Source: Nitrospirota bacterium
Lineage (GTDB): Bacteria > Nitrospirota > RBG-16-64-22 > JACRHK01
NCBI GenBank assembly: GCA_016217625.1
Contig: JACRHK010000115.1
Span: forward strand, 1 to 11,224
DNA length: 11,224 nt
Direction: 5' to 3'
In this document: positions 1 to 5,755 of the stretch, one piece after another
Numbering within the stretch: position 1 is the stretch's first letter
Layout: every line of letters starts with the position of its first letter
Notes under the pieces: model-generated
Told to the model about the DNA's origin: nothing
Seen by the model: the letters and a program-made list of their open reading frames with translations, nothing else
Databases searched by the model: none
Made by a program: the position numbers and the translations under genes

Positions 1-1
1 C

Positions 2-21
2 CCTGCCTGCCGGCAGGCAGG
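2..21. repeat. 20-bp perfect palindrome (REP-like)
   Basis: The 20 bases CCTGCCTGCCGGCAGGCAGG equal their own reverse complement, so either strand can form a hairpin. The CCTG/CAGG words resemble the palindrome at 7728-7743 inside tolB, which suggests a dispersed palindromic element. It lies beyond the 3' end of tRNA-Arg and next to the GTGACC array. No gene is visible in positions 1-96. Confidence 0.75.
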
Positions 22-90
22 CGTGACCGTGACCGGAAATGCGTCGTGACCGTGGCCCGTTCGGTCACGGGTAACGGTTACGGTCACGAT
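22..90. repeat. GTGACC/GGTCAC degenerate inverted word array 3' of tRNA-Arg
   Basis: Positions 22-57 carry CGTGACCGTGACCG and CGTGACCGTG. Positions 65-89 carry the complementary words CGGTCACGG, CGGTTACGG and CGGTCACGA with about 6-nt periodicity. The perfect 10-bp arms TCGTGACCGT (44-53) and ACGGTCACGA (80-89) can form a stem. The array ends 7 nt from the encoded CCA of tRNA-Arg, so it would be the first thing transcribed past that tRNA. A transcription-stop or processing role is possible, but there is no T-tract to make it a standard terminator. Confidence 0.7.
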
Positions 91-96
91 TTCACG

Positions 97-173
97 TGGC
101 GCGCCTGAGAGGACTCGAACCCCTAGCCCGCAGCTTAGAAGGCTGCTGCTCTGTCCCGTTGAGCTACAGGCGC
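97..173 (-). tRNA. tRNA-Arg (anticodon TCT)
   Basis: On the minus strand the acceptor GCGCCTG (173-167) pairs with CAGGCGC (107-101), followed by discriminator G and an encoded CCA (99-97). The D stem is GCTC/GAGC. The anticodon stem GCAGC/GCTGC encloses loop CTTCTAA, giving anticodon TCT, which reads AGA and AGG. The T stem AGGGG/CCTCT encloses TTCGAGT. All arms are intact. It is the last gene of the leftward cluster and lies 103 nt downstream of tRNA-Pro, separated from it by a repeat array. Co-transcription with tRNA-Pro is likely because no clear promoter is seen in the gap. Confidence 0.95.
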
Positions 174-180
174 AATCCCA

Positions 181-275
181 ATGCAAAATGCGGAGTGCGG
201 AATGCGGAGGAGAACACGCTATTGCAATTCCGCAATTTTCATTCCGCATACCGAATTTCGCATTCCGCATTCGAA
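181..275. repeat. ATGCGGA-family 7-nt word array between tRNA-Pro and tRNA-Arg
   Basis: Left arm, period 7: ATGCAAA, ATGCGGA, GTGCGGA, ATGCGGA (181-208). Right arm, also period 7 and mostly the reverse complement: ATTCCGC, AATTTTC, ATTCCGC, ATACCGA, ATTTCGC, ATTCCGC, ATTCGAA (227-275). A perfect 11-bp pairing exists between 196-206 and 259-269. The array ends 1 nt from the encoded CCA of tRNA-Pro. The same word family occurs at 4642-4723 beside tmRNA. Confidence 0.85.
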
Positions 276-276
276 C

Positions 277-353
277 TGGTCGGGGTGAGAGGATTTGAAC
301 CTCCGACTCCCTGCTCCCAAAGCAGGTGCGCTACCAGGCTGCGCCACACCCCG
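277..353 (-). tRNA. tRNA-Pro (anticodon TGG)
   Basis: On the minus strand the acceptor CGGGGTG (353-347) pairs with CACCCCG (287-281), followed by discriminator A and an encoded CCA (279-277). The anticodon stem CCTGC/GCAGG encloses loop TTTGGGA, giving anticodon TGG, which reads proline CCA and, with modification, other CCN codons. The T loop TTCAAAT and the D arm are intact. It lies 114 nt downstream of rdgB on the same strand. It could be served by read-through from the murI-rph-rdgB operon or by a weak promoter in the AT-rich stretch near 445-471. Confidence 0.95.
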
Positions 354-361
354 ATGATTTT

Positions 362-429
362 CCCCCTCCCCTAACCCCTCCCGCCAGGGGGGGAAGCGCT
401 TTGAGGAATCCTCTCAGCGGGGAAGGGGG
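362..429. repeat. C-rich/G-rich foldback repeat between rdgB and tRNA-Pro
   Basis: CCCCCTCCCC (362-371) can pair with GGGGAAGGGGG (419-429) with one bulge. Inside lie CCCTCCCGCC next to a run of seven G, and the small inverted repeat GAGGA-A-TCCTC (403-413). The CTCCCCTAACCCCTCCC wording resembles a dispersed foldback repeat I associate with environmental genomes, but no search was run. It lies downstream of the rdgB stop and may act as a 3' stem-loop, but no clean T-tract follows it in the direction of rdgB transcription. Confidence 0.55.
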
Positions 430-444
430 CGTCGGGTGTTCTAT

Positions 445-471
445 ACTATAATATAGTGTGGGAAAAATCAA
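445..471 (-). promoter_or_regulatory. Weak candidate promoter for the two tRNA genes
   Basis: This is the only AT-rich stretch in the rdgB/tRNA-Pro gap. On the minus strand TATAGT (450-445) could be a -10 box. TTGATT (471-466) would then be a -35 box with a short 15-nt spacer, overlapping the rdgB stop. The stretch also contains the near-palindrome ACTATA-A-TATAGT (445-457), so the resemblance could be incidental. Confidence 0.25.
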
Positions 472-1073
472 TGCGGATGATGAGCCAGGCGTTCCGCCAG
501 AATCTCGCGGAGCCTCTCCAAGGCGCGGCCCCGGTGACTGATCCGGTGTTTCTCCCGGGGCTCCATCTGCGCGAAGGTCTGCCCGTACTCGGGGATGAGA
601 AACACCGGGTCGTAGCCGAACCCCCTTTCCCCCATCGGCTGGAAGGTGATGGTCCCCTCGCAGGCGCCTTCCGCGGTTTCCTCCCCGCCGTCGGGCCACG
701 CGAGGACCAGGACGCAGCGGAAGACAGCCCGGCGGCGGTCAAAGGGGACTCCGGACAAGGCCTCCAGAAGCTTGCGGATGTGGTCGGCGCCGGAGGCGTC
801 TTCTCCGGTGTAGCGGGCTGAGCGGACGCCGGGCTCCCCGCCCAGGGCCTCGACCTCCAGGCCGGAGTCGTCCGCGAGAGCAGGGCGTCCGGTGAGGGCG
901 GCGACGGCCCGCGCCTTCTTCGCCGCATTCTCCGCGTACGTGGCCCCGTCTTCCTTCACCTCCACGGCGAGCCTCAGATCAGCCGGCGTCAGGACCTTGA
1001 TGGGGAGGTCGGCGAGGACCTCGCGGATCTCCCGGACCTTGTGGGGGTTATTCGTTGCCAGCACAAGCTCCAC
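468..1073 (-). CDS. rdgB: RdgB/HAM1 family non-canonical purine NTP pyrophosphatase
   Basis: 201 residues, the usual length for the RdgB/HAM1/Ham1p family. These cytoplasmic enzymes hydrolyse ITP, dITP and XTP to the monophosphate and pyrophosphate, keeping deaminated purines out of DNA and RNA. Family motifs are visible: the N-terminal TNNPHKVREI (7-16), KEDGATYAENAAKKA (40-54), ADDSGLEVEALGGEPGVRSARY with D69 at the position of the E. coli catalytic Asp, the FGYDPVF substrate loop near 152-158, and SHRGRAL near the C terminus. The start is GTG (1073-1071). It lies 2 nt after the rph stop, so translation is probably coupled; a Shine-Dalgarno is weak. It is the last protein gene of the murI-rph-rdgB string. 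A neighbourhood of rph and rdgB is common in bacteria. Confidence 0.95.
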   Translation of the reverse strand: MELVLATNNPHKVREIREVLADLPIKVLTPADLRLAVEVKEDGATYAENAAKKARAVAALTGRPALADDSGLEVEALGGEPGVRSARYTGEDASGADHIRKLLEALSGVPFDRRRAVFRCVLVLAWPDGGEETAEGACEGTITFQPMGERGFGYDPVFLIPEYGQTFAQMEPREKHRISHRGRALERLREILAERLAHHPH

Positions 1074-1075
1074 GG

Positions 1076-1798
1076 CTAGGCCTGTTTCCCCAGGGCTTCC
1101 TCCTGGATCTTCAGGAGCTGGCGGATGCCTTTGCGCGCCAGCGTGAGCAGGCGCTTGAGCGTCGGCTCGTCGAACGGCTCCCCTTCGGCCGTCCCCTGGA
1201 TCTCGACCATGCGGCCGTCGCCGGTCATCACGACGTTCATGTCCACTTCGGCCGTGGAGTCCTCGGCGTAGTTGAGGTCCAGGACCGGCTGGCCGTCCAC
1301 GATCCCTATGCTCACGGCCGCCAGCGTCCCTTTCAGAGGGTTATTGCCCAGCAGTTTGCTCTGCCTGAGATGGGCGAGCGCATCGGACAGGGCGACATAA
1401 GCGCCGGTGATAGAGGCCGTGCGTGTCCCTCCGTCGGCTTGCAGGACATCGCAGTCGATCCAGATCGTCCGCTCCCCCAGGGTCTTGAGATCCACCACGG
1501 CCCGGAGCGCCCGACCGATAAGGCGCTGGACTTCATGGGTCCGGCCCCCGATCTTCCCTCTGGAGGCTTCCCGCGCGATGCGGCTTTGTGAGGATCGGGG
1601 CAGCATGGCATACTCGGCCGTGACCCATCCCTGCCCCTTCCCCCGGAGGAAGGGCGGGACCCCCTCTTCGATCGTCGCCGAGCAGACCACTTTCGTATCG
1701 CCCATTTCGATGAGGGCCGACCCCTCGGCGTACTTGAGGAACCCCCGGGCGATCTTCACCGGGCGGATCTGGTCGGCTTTCCGTCCGTCAGGCCGCAT
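1076..1798 (-). CDS. rph: Ribonuclease PH
   Basis: 240 residues; E. coli RNase PH is about 238. It is a phosphate-dependent 3'-5' exoribonuclease that trims tRNA 3' ends and degrades structured RNA, acting as a hexamer in the cytoplasm. The ATG start at 1798 gives the family N terminus [16 protein letters not shown] and has GGGAGA just upstream; a longer reading from 1885 adds 29 residues belonging to the murI frame and is rejected. Visible are R86 (in [16 protein letters not shown]), the phosphate-binding GGTRTASI with R126, and [15 protein letters not shown] with D180 and D186 at the catalytic positions. Its start overlaps the 3' end of murI by 11 nt and its stop is 2 nt before rdgB. Both tRNAs downstream have genome-encoded CCA, consistent with exonucleolytic 3' trimming. 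Confidence 0.96.
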   Translation of the reverse strand: MRPDGRKADQIRPVKIARGFLKYAEGSALIEMGDTKVVCSATIEEGVPPFLRGKGQGWVTAEYAMLPRSSQSRIAREASRGKIGGRTHEVQRLIGRALRAVVDLKTLGERTIWIDCDVLQADGGTRTASITGAYVALSDALAHLRQSKLLGNNPLKGTLAAVSIGIVDGQPVLDLNYAEDSTAEVDMNVVMTGDGRMVEIQGTAEGEPFDEPTLKRLLTLARKGIRQLLKIQEEALGKQA

Positions 1799-2597
1799 CG
1801 TCTTCTCCCAATCGAATCCATTCCACATGTTCCAGCGGTTCGTCGAGGAACCGCTCCCCCACCGCCCGGAAGCGGGCGGGCGCATCGGTGACGTAATAGC
1901 GGGGCGTGCCTCCTCCCTGGCCCCGGAGACCCTGCCGGCGCACCTGCGTGGTCACCTCAATGGCCGTCTCCCGGGCCGAGTCGATGAGGGCAACGCCGGC
2001 TCCCATCACCTTCTGGATGGTGTCCCGCAGGAGGGGGTAGTGCGTACATCCCAGGATGAGCGTGTCGATCCGGTCTCGGAGGGGAGCAAGGTACCGCTCA
2101 GCCGTGAGATAGGCCACCTCGTTGTCCGTCCACCCCTCTTCCGCCAGAGGGACAAAGAGGGGGCAGGCCCGGGAGACGACCTCCAGCCCGGGCCTCAGGG
2201 TCTGAAGGGCTTGCGGGTAAGCGCCTGAAGCGATCGTCGCCTCCGTGCCGATGACGCCGATGCGCCCAGTGCGCGTGGCGCGGACAGCCGCGCGGGCGCC
2301 GGGTTCCAGCACCCCCACGACCGGAATCGGCAGAACCGCCCGCAGCGCCTCCAGGCTCATGGCCGACGCCGTGTTGCAGGCGACGACCAGGAGCTTGATC
2401 CCCTGCTCCGCCAGGAAGCGGCCGCTCTCCAGGGCGAAGCGGGTGACGGTCTCGGGCGACTTCGTCCCGTAAGGGACGCGGGCCGTGTCCCCCAGGTACA
2501 GGGTCGCTTCCTCCGGCAGGGCCTCCCGGATGGCCCTCAGGACCGTAAGCCCGCCCACGCCGGAGTCGAACACGCCGATGGGTCGGGGATCGCTCAC
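1788..2597 (-). CDS. murI: Glutamate racemase
   Basis: 269 residues. It is a cytoplasmic, cofactor-independent racemase making D-glutamate for peptidoglycan. The two catalytic cysteines are in the expected motifs: C74 in VVACNTAS and C184 in [10 protein letters not shown]11 lies in [13 protein letters not shown], followed by [12 protein letters not shown] (36-47). The start is GTG (2597-2595), which gives the N terminus [13 protein letters not shown] and overlaps the stop of the upstream GerMN gene as GTGA. A longer upstream reading would only run antisense-like sequence of the GerMN gene. GGAGA lies 4 nt before the GTG. The 3' end overlaps rph by 11 nt. Its position next to an amidase and a GerMN protein makes a small cell-wall module. 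Confidence 0.96.
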   Translation of the reverse strand: MSDPRPIGVFDSGVGGLTVLRAIREALPEEATLYLGDTARVPYGTKSPETVTRFALESGRFLAEQGIKLLVVACNTASAMSLEALRAVLPIPVVGVLEPGARAAVRATRTGRIGVIGTEATIASGAYPQALQTLRPGLEVVSRACPLFVPLAEEGWTDNEVAYLTAERYLAPLRDRIDTLILGCTHYPLLRDTIQKVMGAGVALIDSARETAIEVTTQVRRQGLRGQGGGTPRYYVTDAPARFRAVGERFLDEPLEHVEWIRLGEDDAA

Positions 2598-3232
2598 CGC
2601 GTCTCCAGAGGGGCCGGCCCTGGCGGGACGGATTTCGGCGCAAAGGGCTGCGACAGGTCGACATGGCCGGAGAGGGTCTCCGCCTCCATCCCGCCGATGA
2701 GGATCTGCACCTGCCGGATCTCGGGGAAGTTCGCCGTCAGGGTCTGGACAAGGGCTTCTACAGCGAGGGTCTCGGTCAGGACGCCTCCCGGCAACCCCTC
2801 GCGGGCCTCCCGGCTGAGATCCAGATAACATTCCCCCTCCGTGGTGAGATGGAGGGACCGCACCTTCGTCCCGCCCGGCAGGACCGGCAGCAGGGTCTCC
2901 CCCTGCGGGCCTTTGATGAGCTCCGCCAGGACCTCCTTGGCCTGCTTCACGGTATCGAGTCCCCGATGGGTGATGAGGCGCGTTTCCGCAGACAGCTCCC
3001 CCTCCGGGGTGGCGAAGTACAGGACAGTAGCCAGCGGGCTGCCGGTCTCCGCGGGCGACGAGCCGAGTCCCGTGCCCAGCCACCGGGGCAGCGCCCCTTG
3101 CTGACCCTGGAGGACAAAGAAGATCCCTCCGGCCAGGAGGAGGCCCCCCAGGGCGATTCCCGCGGCCAGCCAGGGGAGGGAGAACCGCCTGGGCCTTACG
3201 ATCCGCGTCTTGGTCTCCATTGCTTCGGTCAT
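2594..3232 (-). CDS. Membrane-anchored GerMN-domain protein
   Basis: 212 residues. A basic N-terminal stretch (6-16) is followed by a hydrophobic segment at about 20-42, giving an inside-to-outside single-pass anchor. A low-complexity linker (43-66) leads to a GerMN domain at about 68-195, recognisable from VLYFATPEGELSAETR, the acidic VLAELIKGP segment and the closing LSGHVDLSQPF. GerMN domains were named from the B. subtilis germination protein GerM and also occur in non-sporulating bacteria, often beside cell-wall amidases; their biochemical role is not established. The ATG at 3232 has no good Shine-Dalgarno; the in-frame ATG at 3220 is an alternative. The stop overlaps murI as GTGA. A role at peptidoglycan with the neighbouring amidase is inference from context. 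Confidence 0.85.
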   Translation of the reverse strand: MTEAMETKTRIVRPRRFSLPWLAAGIALGGLLLAGGIFFVLQGQQGALPRWLGTGLGSSPAETGSPLATVLYFATPEGELSAETRLITHRGLDTVKQAKEVLAELIKGPQGETLLPVLPGGTKVRSLHLTTEGECYLDLSREAREGLPGGVLTETLAVEALVQTLTANFPEIRQVQILIGGMEAETLSGHVDLSQPFAPKSVPPGPAPLETR

Positions 3233-3241
3233 GAGTTAGAG

Positions 3242-3395
3242 ATAAAGAGATCGAGAGATTAAGAGATCAGGAGATGAAGAAGCGATAGAGAGAGCAAGTG
3301 ATTCTGATTGGGCGACAACCCTGCGGAGTGTGTTCTTGATCGCCGGATCGCTCAATCTCTTGCTCTCTCGATCTTTGCTTGATCTCTCGATCTCT
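3242..3395. repeat. GAGATCNN-type 8-nt word array with inverted arm, amidase/GerMN gap
   Basis: Left arm with period 8: words such as GAGATCGA, GAGATTAA, GAGATCAG and GAGATGAA (about 3247-3278), then AGAGAGAGCAAG. The right arm (about 3339-3395) carries the complements. Perfect pairings are 3246-3259 with 3382-3395 (14 bp, AGAGATCGAGAGAT) and, nested inside, 3288-3298 with 3359-3369 (11 bp, GAGAGAGCAAG). The fold would fill nearly the whole 172-nt gap between the amidase stop and the GerMN start, and may explain why no clear GerMN ribosome-binding site is seen. The unpaired centre (about 3299-3338) shows nothing recognisable. Confidence 0.8.
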
Positions 3396-3404
3396 GGCTT
3401 TCTT

Positions 3405-4619
3405 TCATTCCCCGGGAAGCTCCTTGCGCGCCGTGTCCAGCCCTTGCGCCAAGGCCTCTGCCAGGCGATCCCGATACGCCGGCGCGGTCAACTGCTTCTC
3501 TTCCTCCGGGCTGGAGAGGGATCCGACCTCTACCAGGATCGCCGGGGCCGGCACTCCGGCGAGTACCACCAGGGGAGCGGGGCGCGCGCGACGGGGCGGT
3601 TGGCCCGTGATGTGATCCAGCGCCTGCTGCAACCCCTCGGCGATCTTCCGGCTGTCCTCCTGGAATCGCTCCTGCTGCCTGTCCCAGCGCAGGGTAGGCC
3701 CTTCGCCTAGCCCCGATGCCCTCGGATCCGGGGCGGTCCGAAGCCCATCGGACCGCCCGCGGTCCAGAAAGAAGACCTCGACGCCTCGCGGCCGCGGCAA
3801 CATGCCGCCCCCGGCGTGGAGGCTCAGGAAGAGGCGCGGCCGGTGGGTCGCCGCGATGGCTGCCCGGTCTCGTGATGCCACGGCGTAGTCTCCCGTGCGG
3901 GTCAGGACCACCCGGTACCCCCGCTTCACCAGGGCCTTCTGGAGACGCTGCGTCAGGTCCAGCGCCAGATCCTTCTCCTTCAATCCACCCGGCCCGACCC
4001 CTCCCGTCTCCTCGCCTCCGTGGCCCGGGTCCAGGACGACCGTCCACCCGCCTGAGGCGGACGACTCTTTTTTCGGTGGTTGCGGGGGCGGGCTTCCCGC
4101 CGCGGCGGGTGGCGCCTCCCGGGCGAGGGGAGGCGGCGATGGCGCGGCCTTCTCCCCGGGAGCCGGTGTGGGTACGCTCCGCCCCAGGTCGATGACGACG
4201 CGGTAGGGGTCCCGCAGATAGCTCACCTTGTAGTCTTTGAACCCCGGGGCAAGCGCCAGGGCGAGCGCGGGTTTGCCTTCCTTCTGCTCCAGGGCGATGT
4301 GCGTGAGAGCCTCATCGCGGAAGGCGGCGGGGAGGACGCCGGGCTTCACGGCCATCTCGCCCACCGGGTGCAGCAGCAGCCGTTGCGGTTGCCCAGCCGC
4401 GGGAGCGGACAGGAGCGAGAAGAAACGGATCTCTCGGCTCCACTCCAGCACGACCCGGCTTCCGGCCGGAGAGGTGGAGTGCCGGATCCCCAGCAGGAGG
4501 GCCTTCTCCTGGAGCTCTGGCCGGCTTCGCTCTTGAGCCGGTGCGACGGTACCCCAAACGGCCAGGAGCAGGACCCCGGAGATTCCGGCGATGAGAGAGG
4601 TGCTGCTGAAGCGGCTCAA
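3405..4619 (-). CDS. Periplasmic N-acetylmuramoyl-L-alanine amidase (AMIN + Amidase_3)
   Basis: 404 residues from a TTG start at 4619. The start is chosen because GGGGAGGT lies 7 nt upstream and the protein then opens with a normal signal peptide (SRFSSTSLIAGISGVLLLAVWGTVAPAQ). A longer in-frame reading from 4709 would only translate the ATGCGGA repeat. Order: signal peptide (1-29), AMIN domain (about 38-148), a Pro/Ala-rich linker (about 149-190), and a zinc Amidase_3 domain (about 192-404) with the expected ligands or catalytic residues H200 (VVLDPGHGG), E215 (LKEKDLALDL), H268 (LFLSLHAGG) and E364 (ILVEVGSLSSPEE). It cleaves the amide between MurNAc and L-Ala in peptidoglycan, as AmiA/B/C do in cell separation. 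It resembles AmiC-type enzymes, but exact orthology is not assigned. Confidence 0.9.
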   Translation of the reverse strand: MSRFSSTSLIAGISGVLLLAVWGTVAPAQERSRPELQEKALLLGIRHSTSPAGSRVVLEWSREIRFFSLLSAPAAGQPQRLLLHPVGEMAVKPGVLPAAFRDEALTHIALEQKEGKPALALALAPGFKDYKVSYLRDPYRVVIDLGRSVPTPAPGEKAAPSPPPLAREAPPAAAGSPPPQPPKKESSASGGWTVVLDPGHGGEETGGVGPGGLKEKDLALDLTQRLQKALVKRGYRVVLTRTGDYAVASRDRAAIAATHRPRLFLSLHAGGGMLPRPRGVEVFFLDRGRSDGLRTAPDPRASGLGEGPTLRWDRQQERFQEDSRKIAEGLQQALDHITGQPPRRARPAPLVVLAGVPAPAILVEVGSLSSPEEEKQLTAPAYRDRLAEALAQGLDTARKELPGE

Positions 4620-4626
4620 GAACCAT

Positions 4627-4634
4627 ACCTCCCC
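4627..4634 (-). promoter_or_regulatory. Ribosome-binding site that fixes the amidase TTG start
   Basis: On the minus strand GGGGAGGT precedes the TTG at 4619 by 7 nt. An ATG inside the spacer is in another frame that soon loses similarity to any family, so the TTG is preferred. The site lies just beyond the hairpin-forming repeat at 4642-4723. Confidence 0.75.
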
Positions 4635-4641
4635 GAGTGGA

Positions 4642-4723
4642 ATGCGAAATGCGGAATGCGGGATGCGGAAGGAGATTGAGTTTCCTGCTCCGCACTCCGC
4701 ACTCCGCATTCCGCATTGTGCAA
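4642..4723. repeat. ATGCGGA-family 7-nt word array between ssrA and the amidase gene
   Basis: Left arm, period 7: ATGCGAA, ATGCGGA, ATGCGGG, ATGCGGA (4642-4669). Spacer AGGAGATTGAGTTTCCTGC. Right arm, period 7: TCCGCAC twice, TCCGCAT twice, TGTGCAA (4689-4723). A perfect 14-bp pairing joins 4648-4661 and 4704-4717, and the arms extend with few mismatches to about 28 bp. The array ends 1 nt from the CCA of tmRNA. It could stop or process the tmRNA transcript, but there is no T-tract. Confidence 0.85.
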
Positions 4724-4724
4724 T

Positions 4725-5078
4725 TGGTGGAGGCGGCGGGAATCGAACCCGCGTCCGAAGATCTTCAGCTCAAAGCCCCTACGAGCGTAGCCTGCAATTT
4801 GGCGTCTCGCCCTTCCTCCCGCCCGCAGGCCGGCTGGAGCAAGGGCCAGCTCAGTGCATCTCGTCCCGTCTCCCCGAGCAAGAACCGGGACCAGCCCCTG
4901 TGCGTGTCGCCTCGCCGGAGGCAGGGGCGCCCTACGGCAAGGCGTGCGGTCTAACTAGTTAGGCCGCAAGGGCCAACTCAGTGTTGGCAGTTCTGTGTGT
5001 TCCCGTTTTTTTACGAGGCCTACGGGACCTCGGCTCGCGACTCGGAACCTCCCATCCCCGTCGAAACCTGTCGCCCCC
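4725..5078 (-). ncRNA. ssrA: tmRNA (transfer-messenger RNA)
   Basis: 354 nt in one piece. On the minus strand the 5' end GGGGGCGACAGG and the GTTTCGACGGGGATG block are the conserved tmRNA head. The 3' end carries GGTTCGATTCCCGCC, then CGCCTCC pairing with the 5' GGGGGCG (one G-U), discriminator A and an encoded CCA (4727-4725). The tag reading frame runs from GCC at 4988 to TAA at 4959: A-N-T-E-L-A-L-A-A, ending in the LAA degradation signal. A resume codon one or two positions earlier cannot be excluded. tmRNA rescues stalled ribosomes with SmpB and tags the product for ClpXP-type proteolysis. No clear own promoter is seen, so it may be cut from the smpB transcript. Confidence 0.95.
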
Positions 5079-5086
5079 CTTTCGTA

Positions 5087-5160
5087 GTGAAGGTTAAGGT
5101 TGAGGTTGGAGGATAGAGGCCAGAGGCTGTTGCCTCAAACCTTTTGCCTTCAACCTTCAC
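5087..5160. repeat. AAGGTT/AACCTT inverted word array between smpB and ssrA
   Basis: Left arm AAGGTT, AAGGTT, GAGGTT (about 5090-5107). Right arm CTCAAACC, TTTTGCC, TTCAACC, TTCAC (about 5133-5160). GTGAAGGTT (5087-5095) is perfectly complementary to AACCTTCAC (5152-5160), and the right arm overlaps the smpB stop codon (5157-5159). The internal GAGGCCAGAGGCTGTTGCCTC adds a second possible stem. It separates smpB from tmRNA on the same strand. Confidence 0.7.
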
Positions 5161-5612
5161 CGTCTCGCTCTGAACGCTCGTTCCACTTCCCGGCGGGCTT
5201 CCTGGGCCTTCACGGCCTCCCGCTTGTCGTGGAGCTTCTTCCCCCGGCCCAGCCCCAGCTCCACCTTGACGCGTCCTTTGACGAAGTAGATCTTCGTAGG
5301 GACCAGGGTGTAGCCGCGCTGGATGACCTTCCCCAGGAGCTTCCGGATCTCGGCTTTATGCAGGAGCAGCTTCCGGACCCGCAGCGGGTCCGGGTTCTGG
5401 CGGTTCCCGTGCGAGTAAGGGCTGATGTGGCAATGGTGGAGGAAGGCCTCCTCTCCCTCGATCCGCGCGAAGCTGTCCCGGAGATTGACCTGCCCGGCCC
5501 GCAGCGACTTGACCTCCGTGCCCGTGAGCGCGATCCCCGCTTCGTATGTCTCCTCGATCTGATAGCGGTAGTAGGCTGCCCGGTTGGCGCAGACGACCTG
5601 ATCCTCTGCCAT
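5157..5612 (-). CDS. smpB: SsrA-binding protein SmpB
   Basis: 151 residues, the typical SmpB length. It is a cytoplasmic OB-fold protein that binds the tRNA-like part of tmRNA and delivers it to stalled ribosomes. Motifs visible: NRAAYYRYQIEETYEAGIAL, GTEVKSLRAGQVNLRDSFA (32-50), the HCHISPYSHGN and DPLRVRKLLLHK blocks, VPTKIYF, and GLGRGKKLHDKREAVK with the basic C-terminal tail that enters the decoding site. The ATG at 5612 gives the family N terminus MAEDQVVCANR; an upstream in-frame ATG at 5648 would precede the predicted transcription start and is rejected. It sits directly upstream of ssrA on the same strand, so protein and RNA partners are adjacent. A promoter with TACAAT lies 25 nt upstream. 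Confidence 0.97.
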   Translation of the reverse strand: MAEDQVVCANRAAYYRYQIEETYEAGIALTGTEVKSLRAGQVNLRDSFARIEGEEAFLHHCHISPYSHGNRQNPDPLRVRKLLLHKAEIRKLLGKVIQRGYTLVPTKIYFVKGRVKVELGLGRGKKLHDKREAVKAQEARREVERAFRARR

Positions 5613-5636
5613 AACCCTCTCGCCGAAACGCTTTGT

Positions 5637-5665
5637 ATTGTAACACACCCCTGCGGATGACGCAA
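5637..5665 (-). promoter_or_regulatory. Sigma-70-type promoter for smpB (leftward)
   Basis: On the minus strand TTGCGT (5665-5660) and TACAAT (5642-5637) are separated by 17 nt. Predicted initiation is near 5630, giving a leader of roughly 18 nt before the smpB ATG at 5612. It lies back to back with the tolQ promoter, with 36 nt between the two -35 boxes. Confidence 0.7.
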
Positions 5666-5701
5666 ATACGAGGGGAACGGCCGAGGAAGCGCACTTTAGG
5701 G

Positions 5702-5730
5702 TTGACGCCCGGAGGGATTTTTGGTACAGT
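5702..5730 (+). promoter_or_regulatory. Sigma-70-type promoter for the tol-pal operon (rightward)
   Basis: TTGACG (5702-5707) and TACAGT (5725-5730) are separated by exactly 17 nt. Predicted initiation is near 5737, with a leader of about 26 nt to the tolQ TTG. No repeat array or clear operator is visible in this divergent gap (5613-5762). Confidence 0.75.
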
Positions 5731-5749
5731 AACTATCGTTTTCATGCAG

Positions 5750-5755
5750 AAAGGA
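5750..5755 (+). promoter_or_regulatory. Ribosome-binding site that fixes the tolQ TTG start
   Basis: AAAGGA followed by 7 nt and then TTG at 5763. The ATG at 5744 is in a different frame that does not encode TolQ, so the TTG is the supported start. Confidence 0.7.

Noticed and set aside
96..374. Plus-strand open frame spanning both tRNA genes.
   Set aside because: It is the antisense reading of two intact tRNAs and the ATGCGGA array.
1407..2228. Plus-strand open frame of 273 codons opposite rph and murI.
   Set aside because: Antisense shadow; the minus strand encodes clear RNase PH and MurI with catalytic residues.
2598..3083. N-terminal extension that would make a 431-codon MurI fusion.
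   Set aside because: The extra residues come from the GerMN gene read in another frame; GTG at 2597 gives the normal MurI N terminus and a GTGA overlap.
4620..4709. N-terminal extension of the amidase to an ATG at 4709.
   Set aside because: It would translate the ATGCGGA array; the TTG at 4619 has an ideal ribosome-binding site and a signal peptide directly after it.
4591..4962. Plus-strand open frames crossing the tmRNA gene and adjacent repeat.
   Set aside because: They run antisense to tmRNA and through the word array; no protein family features.
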